Source: CAZGMJ01 sp964526785 (GTDB taxonomy: Bacteria; Planctomycetota; Phycisphaerae; Sedimentisphaerales; Anaerobacaceae). Taken from it: a stretch of 64,000 nucleotides of DNA. Location of the stretch: positions 54,401 to 118,400 of the forward strand of contig CAZGMJ010000010.1 in NCBI GenBank assembly GCA_964526785.1, in the 5' to 3' direction. The stretch's first letter is position 1. Each line of letters begins with the position of its first letter. The notes under the pieces were generated by a model, which saw only the letters and a program-made list of their open reading frames with translations, was not told the DNA's origin and ran no database searches. This document shows positions 17,345-25,899 of this stretch, piece by piece. Position numbers and translations under genes: made by a program.

Positions 17345-18646
17345 ATGAAACGTCTATCCGTCTCTGTTCTATTACTTGTGTGCTTGCTGACTGTCGGTCT
17401 TGCCCAGCGCACGGCTGACCGGCCGTTGCGTACATCCAGCCGTGGACGCAGCACGGGTCGGAAGATTATCCAACTTGCCGAACCCAACAAGACCGGTCAG
17501 ATGAGTGTCGAAGAAGCGCTGCAGAAGCGGCGCAGTGTTCGTCTTTTCACCGGTCAACCTCTGGACTTCTCTGAACTTGGGCAACTCGCTTGGGCCGGAC
17601 AGGGCGTGACCGACCGCCAGAGAGGCTGGCGAACCGCACCGTCGGCCGGTGCTCTCTATCCGTTGAACGTGTACTTCTGCACACCGGACGGTCTGTTCCT
17701 GTACAAGCCGCAGGATCACTCCATGGAACAGCTCGCCACCGAGGATGTTCGGCCACAGCTGTTCGAGGCCAGCGGCGGCCAACAGGCCATCGCTACGTCG
17801 GGATGTACGATCATCCTTGGAGGGTCCTCGCGCAAACTGGCGGCGCGTTTCCGCGATGACGCCAGACGATACATGCTCCTGGAGGGCGGGCACGTCGCTC
17901 AGAATATTCAACTGCAGGCGGTCGCTATGGGATTGGGCTCGGTTACGATTGGCGGATTCAACTCCCGCCAGGCAAGCCGTGCCGCAAGACTTCCCAAAGG
18001 CTATGAGGTTCTCTATCTGATCCCGGTGGGACATCCCCAGACTGCCGCCCCGGCCGTCAATACCGCCGCGGGCCAGACATCAAGCCGTGCAGTTCCGCAG
18101 TCGAATCGCCCCCGCGTTTTGTTCATCATACCGCCTCAGGGTTTTCAGGACGATGAGCTTTTTCAGCCCAAACGGGCGCTGGAACTCTCCGGGGTGGAAA
18201 CCGTAATCGCAGGTCGAACTCGCGGCGTCGTTCGAGGAATGCTCGGCAACCGCGCGGAGGCTGTATTGGCGCTCAATGAAGTGCAGGTCGATCCTTTCGA
18301 CGCTGTAGTCTTCGTGGGTGGTACCGGGACCCAGGCGTACTTCGAAGATCCGCTGGTACAAAGTATCGCTCGCCAGGCGGTTTCGAGCGGTAAGATTGTT
18401 GGTGCGACCTCCATGGCGCCGACGATACTGGCAAACGCCGGTGTGCTGACGGGCGTTCGCGTTACCGGGTTCGTCTCGGAGAAGGAGAAGCTCCAACAGG
18501 CAGGGGCCGTTTACATGGGATTTCCTGTCGAACGCGACAGAAACATCATAACCGCCAGCGGCCCTATGGCCGCCCCGGCATTCGCCCGCGCTTTGGTGAC
18601 TGCGATAGCACAGCGGCAGAACCCGGCTGCTGCTCCGAATTCGTGA
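17345..18646 (+). CDS. exported SagB-like nitroreductase fused to a DJ-1/PfpI-like domain
   Basis: 433 aa with a cleavable signal peptide ('RLSVSVLLLVCLLTVGLAQ'). Residues about 48-235 are a nitroreductase of the SagB/ThcOx type: 'SVEEALQKRRSVRLFTGQPLDFSELGQLAWAGQG', 'TAPSAGALYPLNVYF', 'LLEGGHVAQNIQLQAVAMGLGSVTIGGF'. Residues about 258-425 are DJ-1/PfpI-like ('RVLFIIPPQGFQDDEL', 'DAVVFVGGTGTQAYF', 'GKIVGATSMAPTILANAG'). At the nucleophile elbow, where active DJ-1 members have Cys (CHG/CHA), this protein has Ser356, so the second domain may be non-catalytic. GGAGGA at 17332-17337 supports the start. An FMN enzyme with a signal peptide is odd. Confidence 0.83.
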   Translation: MKRLSVSVLLLVCLLTVGLAQRTADRPLRTSSRGRSTGRKIIQLAEPNKTGQMSVEEALQKRRSVRLFTGQPLDFSELGQLAWAGQGVTDRQRGWRTAPSAGALYPLNVYFCTPDGLFLYKPQDHSMEQLATEDVRPQLFEASGGQQAIATSGCTIILGGSSRKLAARFRDDARRYMLLEGGHVAQNIQLQAVAMGLGSVTIGGFNSRQASRAARLPKGYEVLYLIPVGHPQTAAPAVNTAAGQTSSRAVPQSNRPRVLFIIPPQGFQDDELFQPKRALELSGVETVIAGRTRGVVRGMLGNRAEAVLALNEVQVDPFDAVVFVGGTGTQAYFEDPLVQSIARQAVSSGKIVGATSMAPTILANAGVLTGVRVTGFVSEKEKLQQAGAVYMGFPVERDRNIITASGPMAAPAFARALVTAIAQRQNPAAAPNS

Positions 18647-18679
18647 TGGTGGTATCGTTCCGGTGCCGGCCGTGGCGGC

Positions 18680-20323
18680 TCACTCAATGCCCGCCGCGGG
18701 GTTATATCGATTCGTAATCGGCAGCCTGCGGTCCTTCCCGAACGCCTTGGGGGTGATCTTTACACCGGGCGGGCACAGCCGCCTCTTATATTCGTTGCGG
18801 TCCACCAGTCGGACGACCTTCCTGATCGCCTCTGCAGGCAATCCCTCTGAAACCAGTTCTCCGGCCGATTGGTCCAGCTCCACGTATCCATGGAGAATCT
18901 CATCGAGCAGATCGTAATCAGGCAGCGAATCGGCATCCTTCTGATCCGCTCGCAGTTCCGCACTTGGCGCTCGAGTGATGATATCCGCGGGAATGATCTC
19001 GCGTTTGGCCTTTTCATTGACTCGTCGAGCGAGAGCGTAGACCGTCGTCTTTGGTACATCCTTGATCACACCGAAGCCGCCGGCCGTGTCGCCATAGAGC
19101 GTGGAATAACCGACCGCCGTTTCGCTCTTGTTGCCTGTGGTCAGTACCAGCGAGCCGAACTGGTTGCTCACCGACATCAAGATGCACCCACGAATGCGTG
19201 CCTGAAGGTTCTCATAGGCGATTCCCTTGTCGTCCCAGCCCTCAATGGCCAGCAACGCCTCGTGGAACGGGCTCAGCACCGGCTCGATGGGGATAGTGTG
19301 AAATCCAATGCCAAGGTTCTGCGCGAGCTTCTCCGCATCGTTTTTAGTGCCGCTCGAGCTGAACCTCGAGGGCATGGAAATGGCCACGACGTTCTCAGGC
19401 CCGAGCGCGTCGGCCGCGATAACCGCTGTGATTGCTGAATCGATGCCGCCGCTAAGGCCCAGCAGGACCTGCGAAAAGCCGTTCTTGCGCGTATAATCGT
19501 GCGTGCCCAGCACGAGCGCTGCGTATATTGCGTCCAGCCGGTCGTCAGGCTGAACCGCTGCTTCGCCCACAGCGTCAATCCGTAGTCCGGCACCCAATTT
19601 CGACACTTCAGCGACGAGCAAATCCTCTTCGAAGGCCTTCGCCATCGCGATGATCCGTCCGCGATCATCCGCGAGCATGCTTCGGCCGTCGAAAACCAGT
19701 TCATCCTGCCCGCCGACCAGGTTGCAGTACCCCAGTCCGCATTGCAATCGCCTGGCGCATTGGCTGATGGTTCGCTTTCGCCTGCCGATCTTACCCAGGT
19801 CAAAAGGGGAGGCCGAGACATTGAGCACCATATCCAGCGGTCCGCTGTCTTCGAGGAACCTGCAAAGCCACTCGATCTGCCAGATGTCAAAACAGATTGT
19901 CAGGGCCAGCCGCAGCCCGCCGAGTTCAATGATGACCGGCTTGTTGCCGCATTCGAAGTAGCGTCGCTCGTCGAAAACGCCGTAATTCGGAAGCCGGCTC
20001 TTGCGATAGGTTGTCTGTATGCGCCCCTCCTGCAGGACTGCCAGAGCGTTGTAGCTGTTGCCGCCGGAATGCTCGGGCAGGCCGACCAGCACAGTGATCT
20101 CCGGGCAGTCCCGCGCGAGTTGCTCTATCGTGGTTCTGCATTCCCGGAGAAAGTGGGGCTTATGCAACAGATCCTCGGGCGGATAGCCGGAAACCGCCAG
20201 TTCCGGGAACATCAGCAGATCGACCTTCTCGTCGACCGCCCGCTGATAGAATCGTCGCATCGTCTGCGCGTTCCCGGCCAGATCGCCAACTGTCGCATTG
20301 AATTGTCCAAGACCGATGCGCAT
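18680..20323 (-). CDS. nadE: glutamine-dependent NAD+ synthetase
   Basis: A 547-aa two-domain enzyme converting nicotinic acid adenine dinucleotide to NAD+ with glutamine as nitrogen donor. The N-terminal nitrilase-fold amidase (1-270) shows 'LLMFPELAVSGYPPEDLL' (Glu), 'KSRLPNYGVFDERRYF' (Lys) and 'LALTICFDIWQ' (Cys). The C-terminal synthetase has the P-loop 'LLGLSGGIDSAITAVIAADALG' and 'VLTTGNKSETAVGYSTLYGD', 'APSAELRADQKD', plus the final 'YKRRLCPPGVKITPKAFGKDRRLPI', all standard. It is convergent with the nitroreductase fusion and divergent from the glycyl radical cluster. This is a housekeeping gene. Confidence 0.95.
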   Translation of the reverse strand: MRIGLGQFNATVGDLAGNAQTMRRFYQRAVDEKVDLLMFPELAVSGYPPEDLLHKPHFLRECRTTIEQLARDCPEITVLVGLPEHSGGNSYNALAVLQEGRIQTTYRKSRLPNYGVFDERRYFECGNKPVIIELGGLRLALTICFDIWQIEWLCRFLEDSGPLDMVLNVSASPFDLGKIGRRKRTISQCARRLQCGLGYCNLVGGQDELVFDGRSMLADDRGRIIAMAKAFEEDLLVAEVSKLGAGLRIDAVGEAAVQPDDRLDAIYAALVLGTHDYTRKNGFSQVLLGLSGGIDSAITAVIAADALGPENVVAISMPSRFSSSGTKNDAEKLAQNLGIGFHTIPIEPVLSPFHEALLAIEGWDDKGIAYENLQARIRGCILMSVSNQFGSLVLTTGNKSETAVGYSTLYGDTAGGFGVIKDVPKTTVYALARRVNEKAKREIIPADIITRAPSAELRADQKDADSLPDYDLLDEILHGYVELDQSAGELVSEGLPAEAIRKVVRLVDRNEYKRRLCPPGVKITPKAFGKDRRLPITNRYNPAAGIE

Positions 20324-20752
20324 TGATGAGACTCATCGCAAAATGCCTGGCCCGGGCCGGTCACAAGCGGACCCGGAAAGAATGCAGAGGGCGGGATTCT
20401 TTTCGCTCTCTTGCTGTAGGATACTACACAGTCTGTGTCTCCGGGTCAACTCTCGTTACGTCAGCGTCCTGCCGAAGCTCGCCGATCGGTCCGCTCATAT
20501 GACTCGGTTGAAGGGCTGATTCGCTCTTCAGATATCCTGTGTGCTGGATTGGCCAATTGCAGATTGGCCCGCGTTTTTGTATTGTAGGTTCTGGCTGGAC
20601 CTTGTCGTCATGCGCGATGGCTTGGCGCAGCAGAGGGCGGATATTTGGATTTGTCTTTCGGCACTTATGGTGTCGAGGCACGACGGTTGGTGACTGCAGG
20701 GCAGCCTGACGAGAGTAGCTCAGTGATAGAAGATACAGACGACATTGGCGGC
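20324..20752. other. divergent intergenic region upstream of the glycyl radical cluster
   Basis: About 430 bp separate leftward nadE from the rightward activase gene. In-frame extension of the activase to TTG 20645 is open but carries no family similarity, so I treat it as untranslated. No riboswitch, RNA gene or repeat is recognisable by eye. The promoter of the activase/GRE operon should be here. Confidence 0.5.
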
Positions 20753-21673
20753 ATGGACGCTCTTCACGCAACGCGCGGGTGTGTTTTTGATATAAAGAGG
20801 TATGCGCTGCATGATGGGCCGGGGATTCGCACGACGGTATTCTTCAAAGGGTGTCCGTTGCGCTGCCTGTGGTGTCACAATCCCGAGAGTTGGAAAAGCG
20901 GGCCCGAGCCGAGTCTGCGAAAAGGGCGGTGTGTGCGGTGCGGTCGGTGCGTGGATATATGCGATCGAAAGGCGATTACGCTGGGCGAGACCGGCTGCAT
21001 AACCGACATTGCGAGGTGCACCGTTTGCGGTCGCTGCGTTGATACTTGTCTGTCGGACGCGCGCGAGATCGTGGGACGTTGGATGAATGTTGATGAGGTC
21101 CTGAGCGATATCGAGAAGGACGTCGTCTTCTACGACCAGTCTGGTGGAGGGGCGACATTCTCGGGAGGCGAACCGCTGGCCCAGCCGGCTTTTCTGATGC
21201 AACTACTGCGGGCATGTCGGGGCATGGGTGTACATACCGCCGTGGATACGACCTGTTACGCCGGGGCGAATATTGTCGAGCGGGTCGCTCAGCAGGCGGA
21301 CATGTTCCTCTGCGACATAAAGCACATGGACAGCAGTAAGCATGAACAATATACGGGCGTCGGCAACGAACTGATCCTGCGCAACATCCGGTACCTGGCG
21401 GATGCAGGCAGGTCGTTGGTCGTTCGCCTGCCGGTTGTGCCGGGTTTCAACACGGACGGCGCGAACATCAAAGCCACGGCTCAATTTGTCCGTTCGCTTT
21501 CGGATGTGGGCAGAATCGATGTCTTGCCGTATAATGCGGGAGGGCGGGAAAAAGCGATACGATTGGCGGACGATGTGGAACTGATGGACGTGCAGGTCCC
21601 CGACGAAGAAGAAATGAACAGCATCACAGAAGCCTTGCGAAGCTATGGCTTTGATGTGCAGATGGGTGGGTAG
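20753..21673 (+). CDS. glycyl-radical enzyme activating protein (radical SAM)
   Basis: About 306 aa from ATG 20753 ('MDALHATRGCVFDIKRYALHDG'); GTG 20723 is an alternative. It abstracts H from the partner glycine using SAM. The radical SAM cluster motif is 'GCPLRCLWCHNPES' (C-x3-C-x2-C), preceded by 'RYALHDGPGIRTTVFFKG'. An 8-Cys ferredoxin-like insert follows ('CVRCGRCVDIC', 'CTVCGRCVDTC') that carries two extra [4Fe-4S] clusters, as in activases of GRE eliminases/dehydratases. Later motifs are 'GGGATFSGGEPLAQP' and 'LCDIKHMDSSKHEQYTG'. It ends 4 bp before the GRE gene, which must be its substrate. Confidence 0.93.
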   Translation: MDALHATRGCVFDIKRYALHDGPGIRTTVFFKGCPLRCLWCHNPESWKSGPEPSLRKGRCVRCGRCVDICDRKAITLGETGCITDIARCTVCGRCVDTCLSDAREIVGRWMNVDEVLSDIEKDVVFYDQSGGGATFSGGEPLAQPAFLMQLLRACRGMGVHTAVDTTCYAGANIVERVAQQADMFLCDIKHMDSSKHEQYTGVGNELILRNIRYLADAGRSLVVRLPVVPGFNTDGANIKATAQFVRSLSDVGRIDVLPYNAGGREKAIRLADDVELMDVQVPDEEEMNSITEALRSYGFDVQMGG

Positions 21674-21677
21674 AACC

Positions 21678-24044
21678 ATGAACGAGCGTGTAGCAAGATT
21701 GCGGCAACAAAGCGTGGGCACCAAACCTTACATCTCACGCGAAAGAGCCGTGCTGGTCACGGAGTTCTATCAGAGTGAAGTGCCCTTGCAGCAGTCGACG
21801 GTAGTCTGTCGGGCGTTGGCCTTCAGGCATGTACTCGAGAACAAGACGATCTGTATTAATGATGGAGAACTGATTGTGGGTGAACGCGGTCCCGCAGCAC
21901 GTGCCACCCCCACATATCCCGAACTATGTTGCCATAGTCTGGAAGATTTCCAGGTGCTGAGCAGTCGCGAGAAGACATCGTTTGATGTTTTCGATGAGGT
22001 GCGCTGTGTCTTCGACGAGCAAATCATTCCGTTCTGGTCCGGCAAGACCATGCGGGAGAAGGTCTTCAGACAAATGAGCCCCCAGTGGCATGCAGCGTTC
22101 GATGCGGGAGTGTTTACCGAGTTCATGGAGCAGCGCGCTCCCGGACATGCCATCCTGGACGACAAGATCTATCATCGCGGCATGCTCGATTTCAAGCGGC
22201 AAATTGCAGATCGGCGGGCAGAGTTGGACTTCCTTAGCGATCCACGGGCTTATGAAAAACAGCAGCAATACATTGCTATGGATATCTGTGTCGATGCGCT
22301 CATCAGTTTTGCCCGGCGGCACGCGGATCTGGCCCTGCAGATGTCCCGCGATCAGAGCGACCCGATACGCAGGAAAGAACTGGAGCGTATCGCCGAGATA
22401 TGCAATTGGGTGCCCGCGCACGCGCCTCGCGATTTCCATGAGGCCCTGCAGGCGTACTGGTTCGTACATCTGGGGGTTATCCTGGAACTGAATACCTGGG
22501 ATTCATTCAATCCCGGGCGGCTCGATCAGCACTTGTATCCGTTCTATGCCAGACAAATTGAGCAGGACACGCTTACGCGCGAGCAGGCGGAGGAATTGCT
22601 GCAATGTTTCTGGATTAAATTCAACAATCAGGTGGCGCCGCCCAAGGTGGGCATCACGGAGGAACAGAGCGGGACCTATACCGATTTTGCGCTGATTAAC
22701 ATAGGCGGACTCAATCCGGCCGACGGCGGCGATGGGGTCAATGAACTGTCCTATTTGATGCTGGATGTCGTTGAGAAAATGCGCCTGACGCAACCCAGCG
22801 CATGCGTACAGATCAGCAAGCGTAATCCTGACCGTTTTCTCAGGCGGGCATGCGAGGTCATTCGTACGGGCTTCGGCCAGCCTTCGGTCTTCAATACGGA
22901 TGTCATTATCAAGGAGATGCTGCACGACGGCAAAACCGTAGCCGATGCCCGGGCGGGCGGCCCCAGCGGCTGTGTCACGATCAGCGCCTTCGGCAAAGAA
23001 AGCTGCACGCTGACCGGCTATATGAATTGGCCGAAGATCTTCGAACTGGCATGCAACGACGGAATCGATCCGCGCACCGGTCGCCAGATCGGTCCCCGAA
23101 CGGGTCACGCATGCGACTTCGCATCCTTCGAGCAACTGGTCGATGCCTATCGCAGTCAGCTTGCCCACTTCATCGATCTGAAGATTGAGGGCAATAACGC
23201 CATTGAGCGCCTATATGCCAATCACATGCCTGCTCCGTTCATGTCCGTCGTAATGGACGACTGTATCGAAAAAGGCCTCGACTATCACAATGGAGGAGCA
23301 CGATACAATCCGACGTACATTCAGGGTGTGGGCATGGGCACATTGACGGATTCGCTCGCTGCCGTCAAGTATCACATCTTCGAGGAGAAGGACGTATCGA
23401 TGCAGGACATGCTCGCAGCGATGGAGGATAATTTCGCCGGCTGTGAGGAACTGCGCCATTTGCTGGTCGAGCATTCACCCAGGTACGGCAACGATGATGA
23501 CGATGCCGATACGATCGCCGAGTGCGTCTTTGATATGTACTACGATCTGCTCAACGGCCGGCCCAACACCAAAGGCGGGAGGTATCGTGTTAACCTTTTG
23601 CCGACGACGGTTCACATCTACTTCGGATCGGTTGTGGGTGCGCTGCCGTGCGGCCGCACGGCGGGCATGCCCTTGTCGGACGGAATATCGCCGAGCCAGG
23701 GGGCCGACCGTCATGGACCTACGGCGGTTCTCAAGTCCGCTGCCCGAATAGACCACGCGCGAACCGGTGGCACGCTGCTCAACATGAAATTCACCCCGCA
23801 GGTCCTGGCGGGCGACGAGAGTCTGACAAAGCTCAGCCATCTTATCCGCGCCTATTTCAGCATGGATGGCCATCATATTCAGTTCAATGTTATCGACGCC
23901 GAGACGCTTCGCGAGGCCCAGGCGAATCCGCAGGCCAATCGCGATCTGATAGTGCGCGTTGCCGGCTACAGCGACTATTTTGTTGATCTCGGTCGGGACC
24001 TGCAGAATGAGATCATTTCCCGAACCGAACAGCAGACGCCGTAG
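21678..24044 (+). CDS. glycyl radical enzyme, HypD (trans-4-hydroxy-L-proline dehydratase)-like, with altered active site
   Basis: 788 aa from ATG 21678, close to the 789 aa of Clostridioides HypD. It appears co-linear with HypD as I remember that sequence: 'INDGELIVGE', 'PTYPELCCHSLED', 'TEFMEQRAPGH', 'TWDSFNPGRLDQHL', 'FNNQVAPPKVGITEEQS', 'GGARYNPTYIQGVGMGT' and 'GGTLLNMKFTP'. The radical glycine is in 'VRVAGYSDYF' (Gly763) and the thiyl cysteine in 'GGPSGCVTISAFGKE' (Cys432). In HypD and most GRE dehydratases the residue two after this Cys is the catalytic Glu; here it is Thr434. Other pocket residues (His157, Asp275 and the Tyr of 'TGYMN') are kept. The fold assignment is strong; hydroxyproline as substrate is uncertain. 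The enzyme is strictly anaerobic and cytoplasmic. Confidence 0.85.
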   Translation: MNERVARLRQQSVGTKPYISRERAVLVTEFYQSEVPLQQSTVVCRALAFRHVLENKTICINDGELIVGERGPAARATPTYPELCCHSLEDFQVLSSREKTSFDVFDEVRCVFDEQIIPFWSGKTMREKVFRQMSPQWHAAFDAGVFTEFMEQRAPGHAILDDKIYHRGMLDFKRQIADRRAELDFLSDPRAYEKQQQYIAMDICVDALISFARRHADLALQMSRDQSDPIRRKELERIAEICNWVPAHAPRDFHEALQAYWFVHLGVILELNTWDSFNPGRLDQHLYPFYARQIEQDTLTREQAEELLQCFWIKFNNQVAPPKVGITEEQSGTYTDFALINIGGLNPADGGDGVNELSYLMLDVVEKMRLTQPSACVQISKRNPDRFLRRACEVIRTGFGQPSVFNTDVIIKEMLHDGKTVADARAGGPSGCVTISAFGKESCTLTGYMNWPKIFELACNDGIDPRTGRQIGPRTGHACDFASFEQLVDAYRSQLAHFIDLKIEGNNAIERLYANHMPAPFMSVVMDDCIEKGLDYHNGGARYNPTYIQGVGMGTLTDSLAAVKYHIFEEKDVSMQDMLAAMEDNFAGCEELRHLLVEHSPRYGNDDDDADTIAECVFDMYYDLLNGRPNTKGGRYRVNLLPTTVHIYFGSVVGALPCGRTAGMPLSDGISPSQGADRHGPTAVLKSAARIDHARTGGTLLNMKFTPQVLAGDESLTKLSHLIRAYFSMDGHHIQFNVIDAETLREAQANPQANRDLIVRVAGYSDYFVDLGRDLQNEIISRTEQQTP

Positions 24045-24135
24045 TAGTGCTCGCCCATTTATATCGATATTCTTTTGGGTGTTGCCGGCCGTCAGGCTTT
24101 GAATGAACGAGCAAAGCTCTTTTGAGGTTGCTGAC

Positions 24136-25821
24136 ATGATAAGATATAAGTTGTTATTGCCGCTGATGCTTGTTGCCCTGACCCTGGCGGTAGTCGGTTG
24201 CAGTAGACCCGTCCGGGATACCGAACTGGTCGGGTTCATAGATTCGTACGTCGAGAAGATCGAACCGCTGTCCGCCAGAGCCAACCGTACATATTGGCAG
24301 GCTGCCACGACAGGCCGAACGCAGAAGTTCGAGGAGTTCGAAGAACTGCAACTGCAGATTCGGCAATTGCAAAGCGACCGCGACGATTTTGCATTTCTCC
24401 AAGAACTCAGAAACGGCGGCGCAATTACCGACGCGAGGCTTGCACGTCAACTCGACAAGTTGTACTACACCTATCTGGTCAACCAGATCGAACCTGAACT
24501 GATGCGCAGAATCGTTCAACTCGACACAAATGTGCAGGAGAGGTACAACAACTATCGTCCGACCATCAACGGTCAAAAGATCACGATGAGTGATATCTAC
24601 ACAATCATGACCACCGAAAGCGATATCGACCGACGCAGAGCCGCCTATCGAGCCAGCAAGCAGGTCGGGGCAGTAATCATACACGATTTTCTGGAGTTGG
24701 TGCGGATGCGCAACCGGGCCGCTCGATCGCTGGGATTCGATAATTACCACACGATGGCTATCGTGACGGGCGAACAGGACATCGGCGAGTTGGATGCGAT
24801 CTTCGCACAACTCGATCGTCTGACGGACAAGCCGTTTATTGAACTCAAGGCGGAACTGGATGCGATCCTCGCCCGCCAGTATGGTATTGAGCCGGCCGCT
24901 CTGCTGCCGTGGCATTATCACGACCCCTTCTTTCAGCGAACGCCGCTGGTATATGAGCTGGACTTGGACGCGTATTACAAAGGACGTGATGTCAAAGAAC
25001 TGGCCGAGCGATATTACGCGGGCGTTGGCCTGCCGGTGGATGATATTCTCGCGCGGAGCGACCTATATGACCGCGAGGACAAATACCCGCATGCATTCAG
25101 CCATGATATCGACCGCAGGGGCGACGTGCGGATTCTCTGCAATCTTCAGGATACCGAACGATGGATGGAGACGATTCTGCATGAACTTGGACACGCCGTT
25201 TACAGCAAATACCATGATCCATCCGAGCCCTGGCTGCTGCGCGAACCCGCCCACAGCTTCACGACCGAGGCGATTGCCATGCTGTTCGGCAGACTCAGCC
25301 GCAACGCCGCATGGATGCGCGCAATGCTTGATCTGTCCGAGCGGCAGGAGAAACGGATCGACAAAGTGAGCAGCAAGTACCTGCAATTCCAGCAGATACT
25401 TTTCGCACGGTGGGCGATGGTGATGTATGACTTAGAAAAACAGCTTTATGCGAATCCCGACCAGGATCTGGATGGCCTGTGGTGGGACCTGGTCGAGCGA
25501 TATCAGCACATCAGGCAACCGCCCGAACCGATGACCGCCGGCTGGGCATCGAAGCTGCACTTCACGACTGCGCCGTGTTATTACCACAACTACATGCTGG
25601 GCGAACTGCTGGCCTCACAACTGCACGATCACATAATCGGTGAAGTGCTGGGGCTGGAGTCGGATCGCAATGTCAGCTATGTAGGCGACAAGAGAATCGG
25701 CGACTACCTCCGTGAGAATGTCCTGGAACCCGGTGCTCGATATCATTGGAACGAGATGATCCGCCGGGCGACGGGCGAGAGATTGACGCCCGGGTATTTC
25801 GTTGAGCAGTTCATTGATTGA
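24136..25821 (+). CDS. lipoprotein zinc metallopeptidase, M2/M3-like gluzincin
   Basis: 561 aa from ATG 24136, with GAGG 8 bp upstream; the longer frame to 24103 would bury the signal peptide. The lipoprotein signal is 'LLLPLMLVALTLAVVGC'. The zinc site is 'ILHELGHAVYSKYHD' (His349, Glu350, His353), with the third ligand Glu378 in 'SFTTEAIAMLFGR', the spacing of M2 (ACE-like) and M3 oligopeptidases. 'YYHNYMLGELLASQL' near the C-terminus is the usual substrate-site helix. It is expected to trim peptides at the cell surface or periplasm, releasing dipeptides or short peptides. It lies 91 bp after the GRE and 78 bp before a symporter. Confidence 0.87.
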   Translation: MIRYKLLLPLMLVALTLAVVGCSRPVRDTELVGFIDSYVEKIEPLSARANRTYWQAATTGRTQKFEEFEELQLQIRQLQSDRDDFAFLQELRNGGAITDARLARQLDKLYYTYLVNQIEPELMRRIVQLDTNVQERYNNYRPTINGQKITMSDIYTIMTTESDIDRRRAAYRASKQVGAVIIHDFLELVRMRNRAARSLGFDNYHTMAIVTGEQDIGELDAIFAQLDRLTDKPFIELKAELDAILARQYGIEPAALLPWHYHDPFFQRTPLVYELDLDAYYKGRDVKELAERYYAGVGLPVDDILARSDLYDREDKYPHAFSHDIDRRGDVRILCNLQDTERWMETILHELGHAVYSKYHDPSEPWLLREPAHSFTTEAIAMLFGRLSRNAAWMRAMLDLSERQEKRIDKVSSKYLQFQQILFARWAMVMYDLEKQLYANPDQDLDGLWWDLVERYQHIRQPPEPMTAGWASKLHFTTAPCYYHNYMLGELLASQLHDHIIGEVLGLESDRNVSYVGDKRIGDYLRENVLEPGARYHWNEMIRRATGERLTPGYFVEQFID

Positions 25822-25899
25822 TCGTGCAGACTCCGGCAGTTTGCCCCATTGGCTATCCGTTTGTTGGATGACAATATGTTACTACAATTGTGAGGTCTT

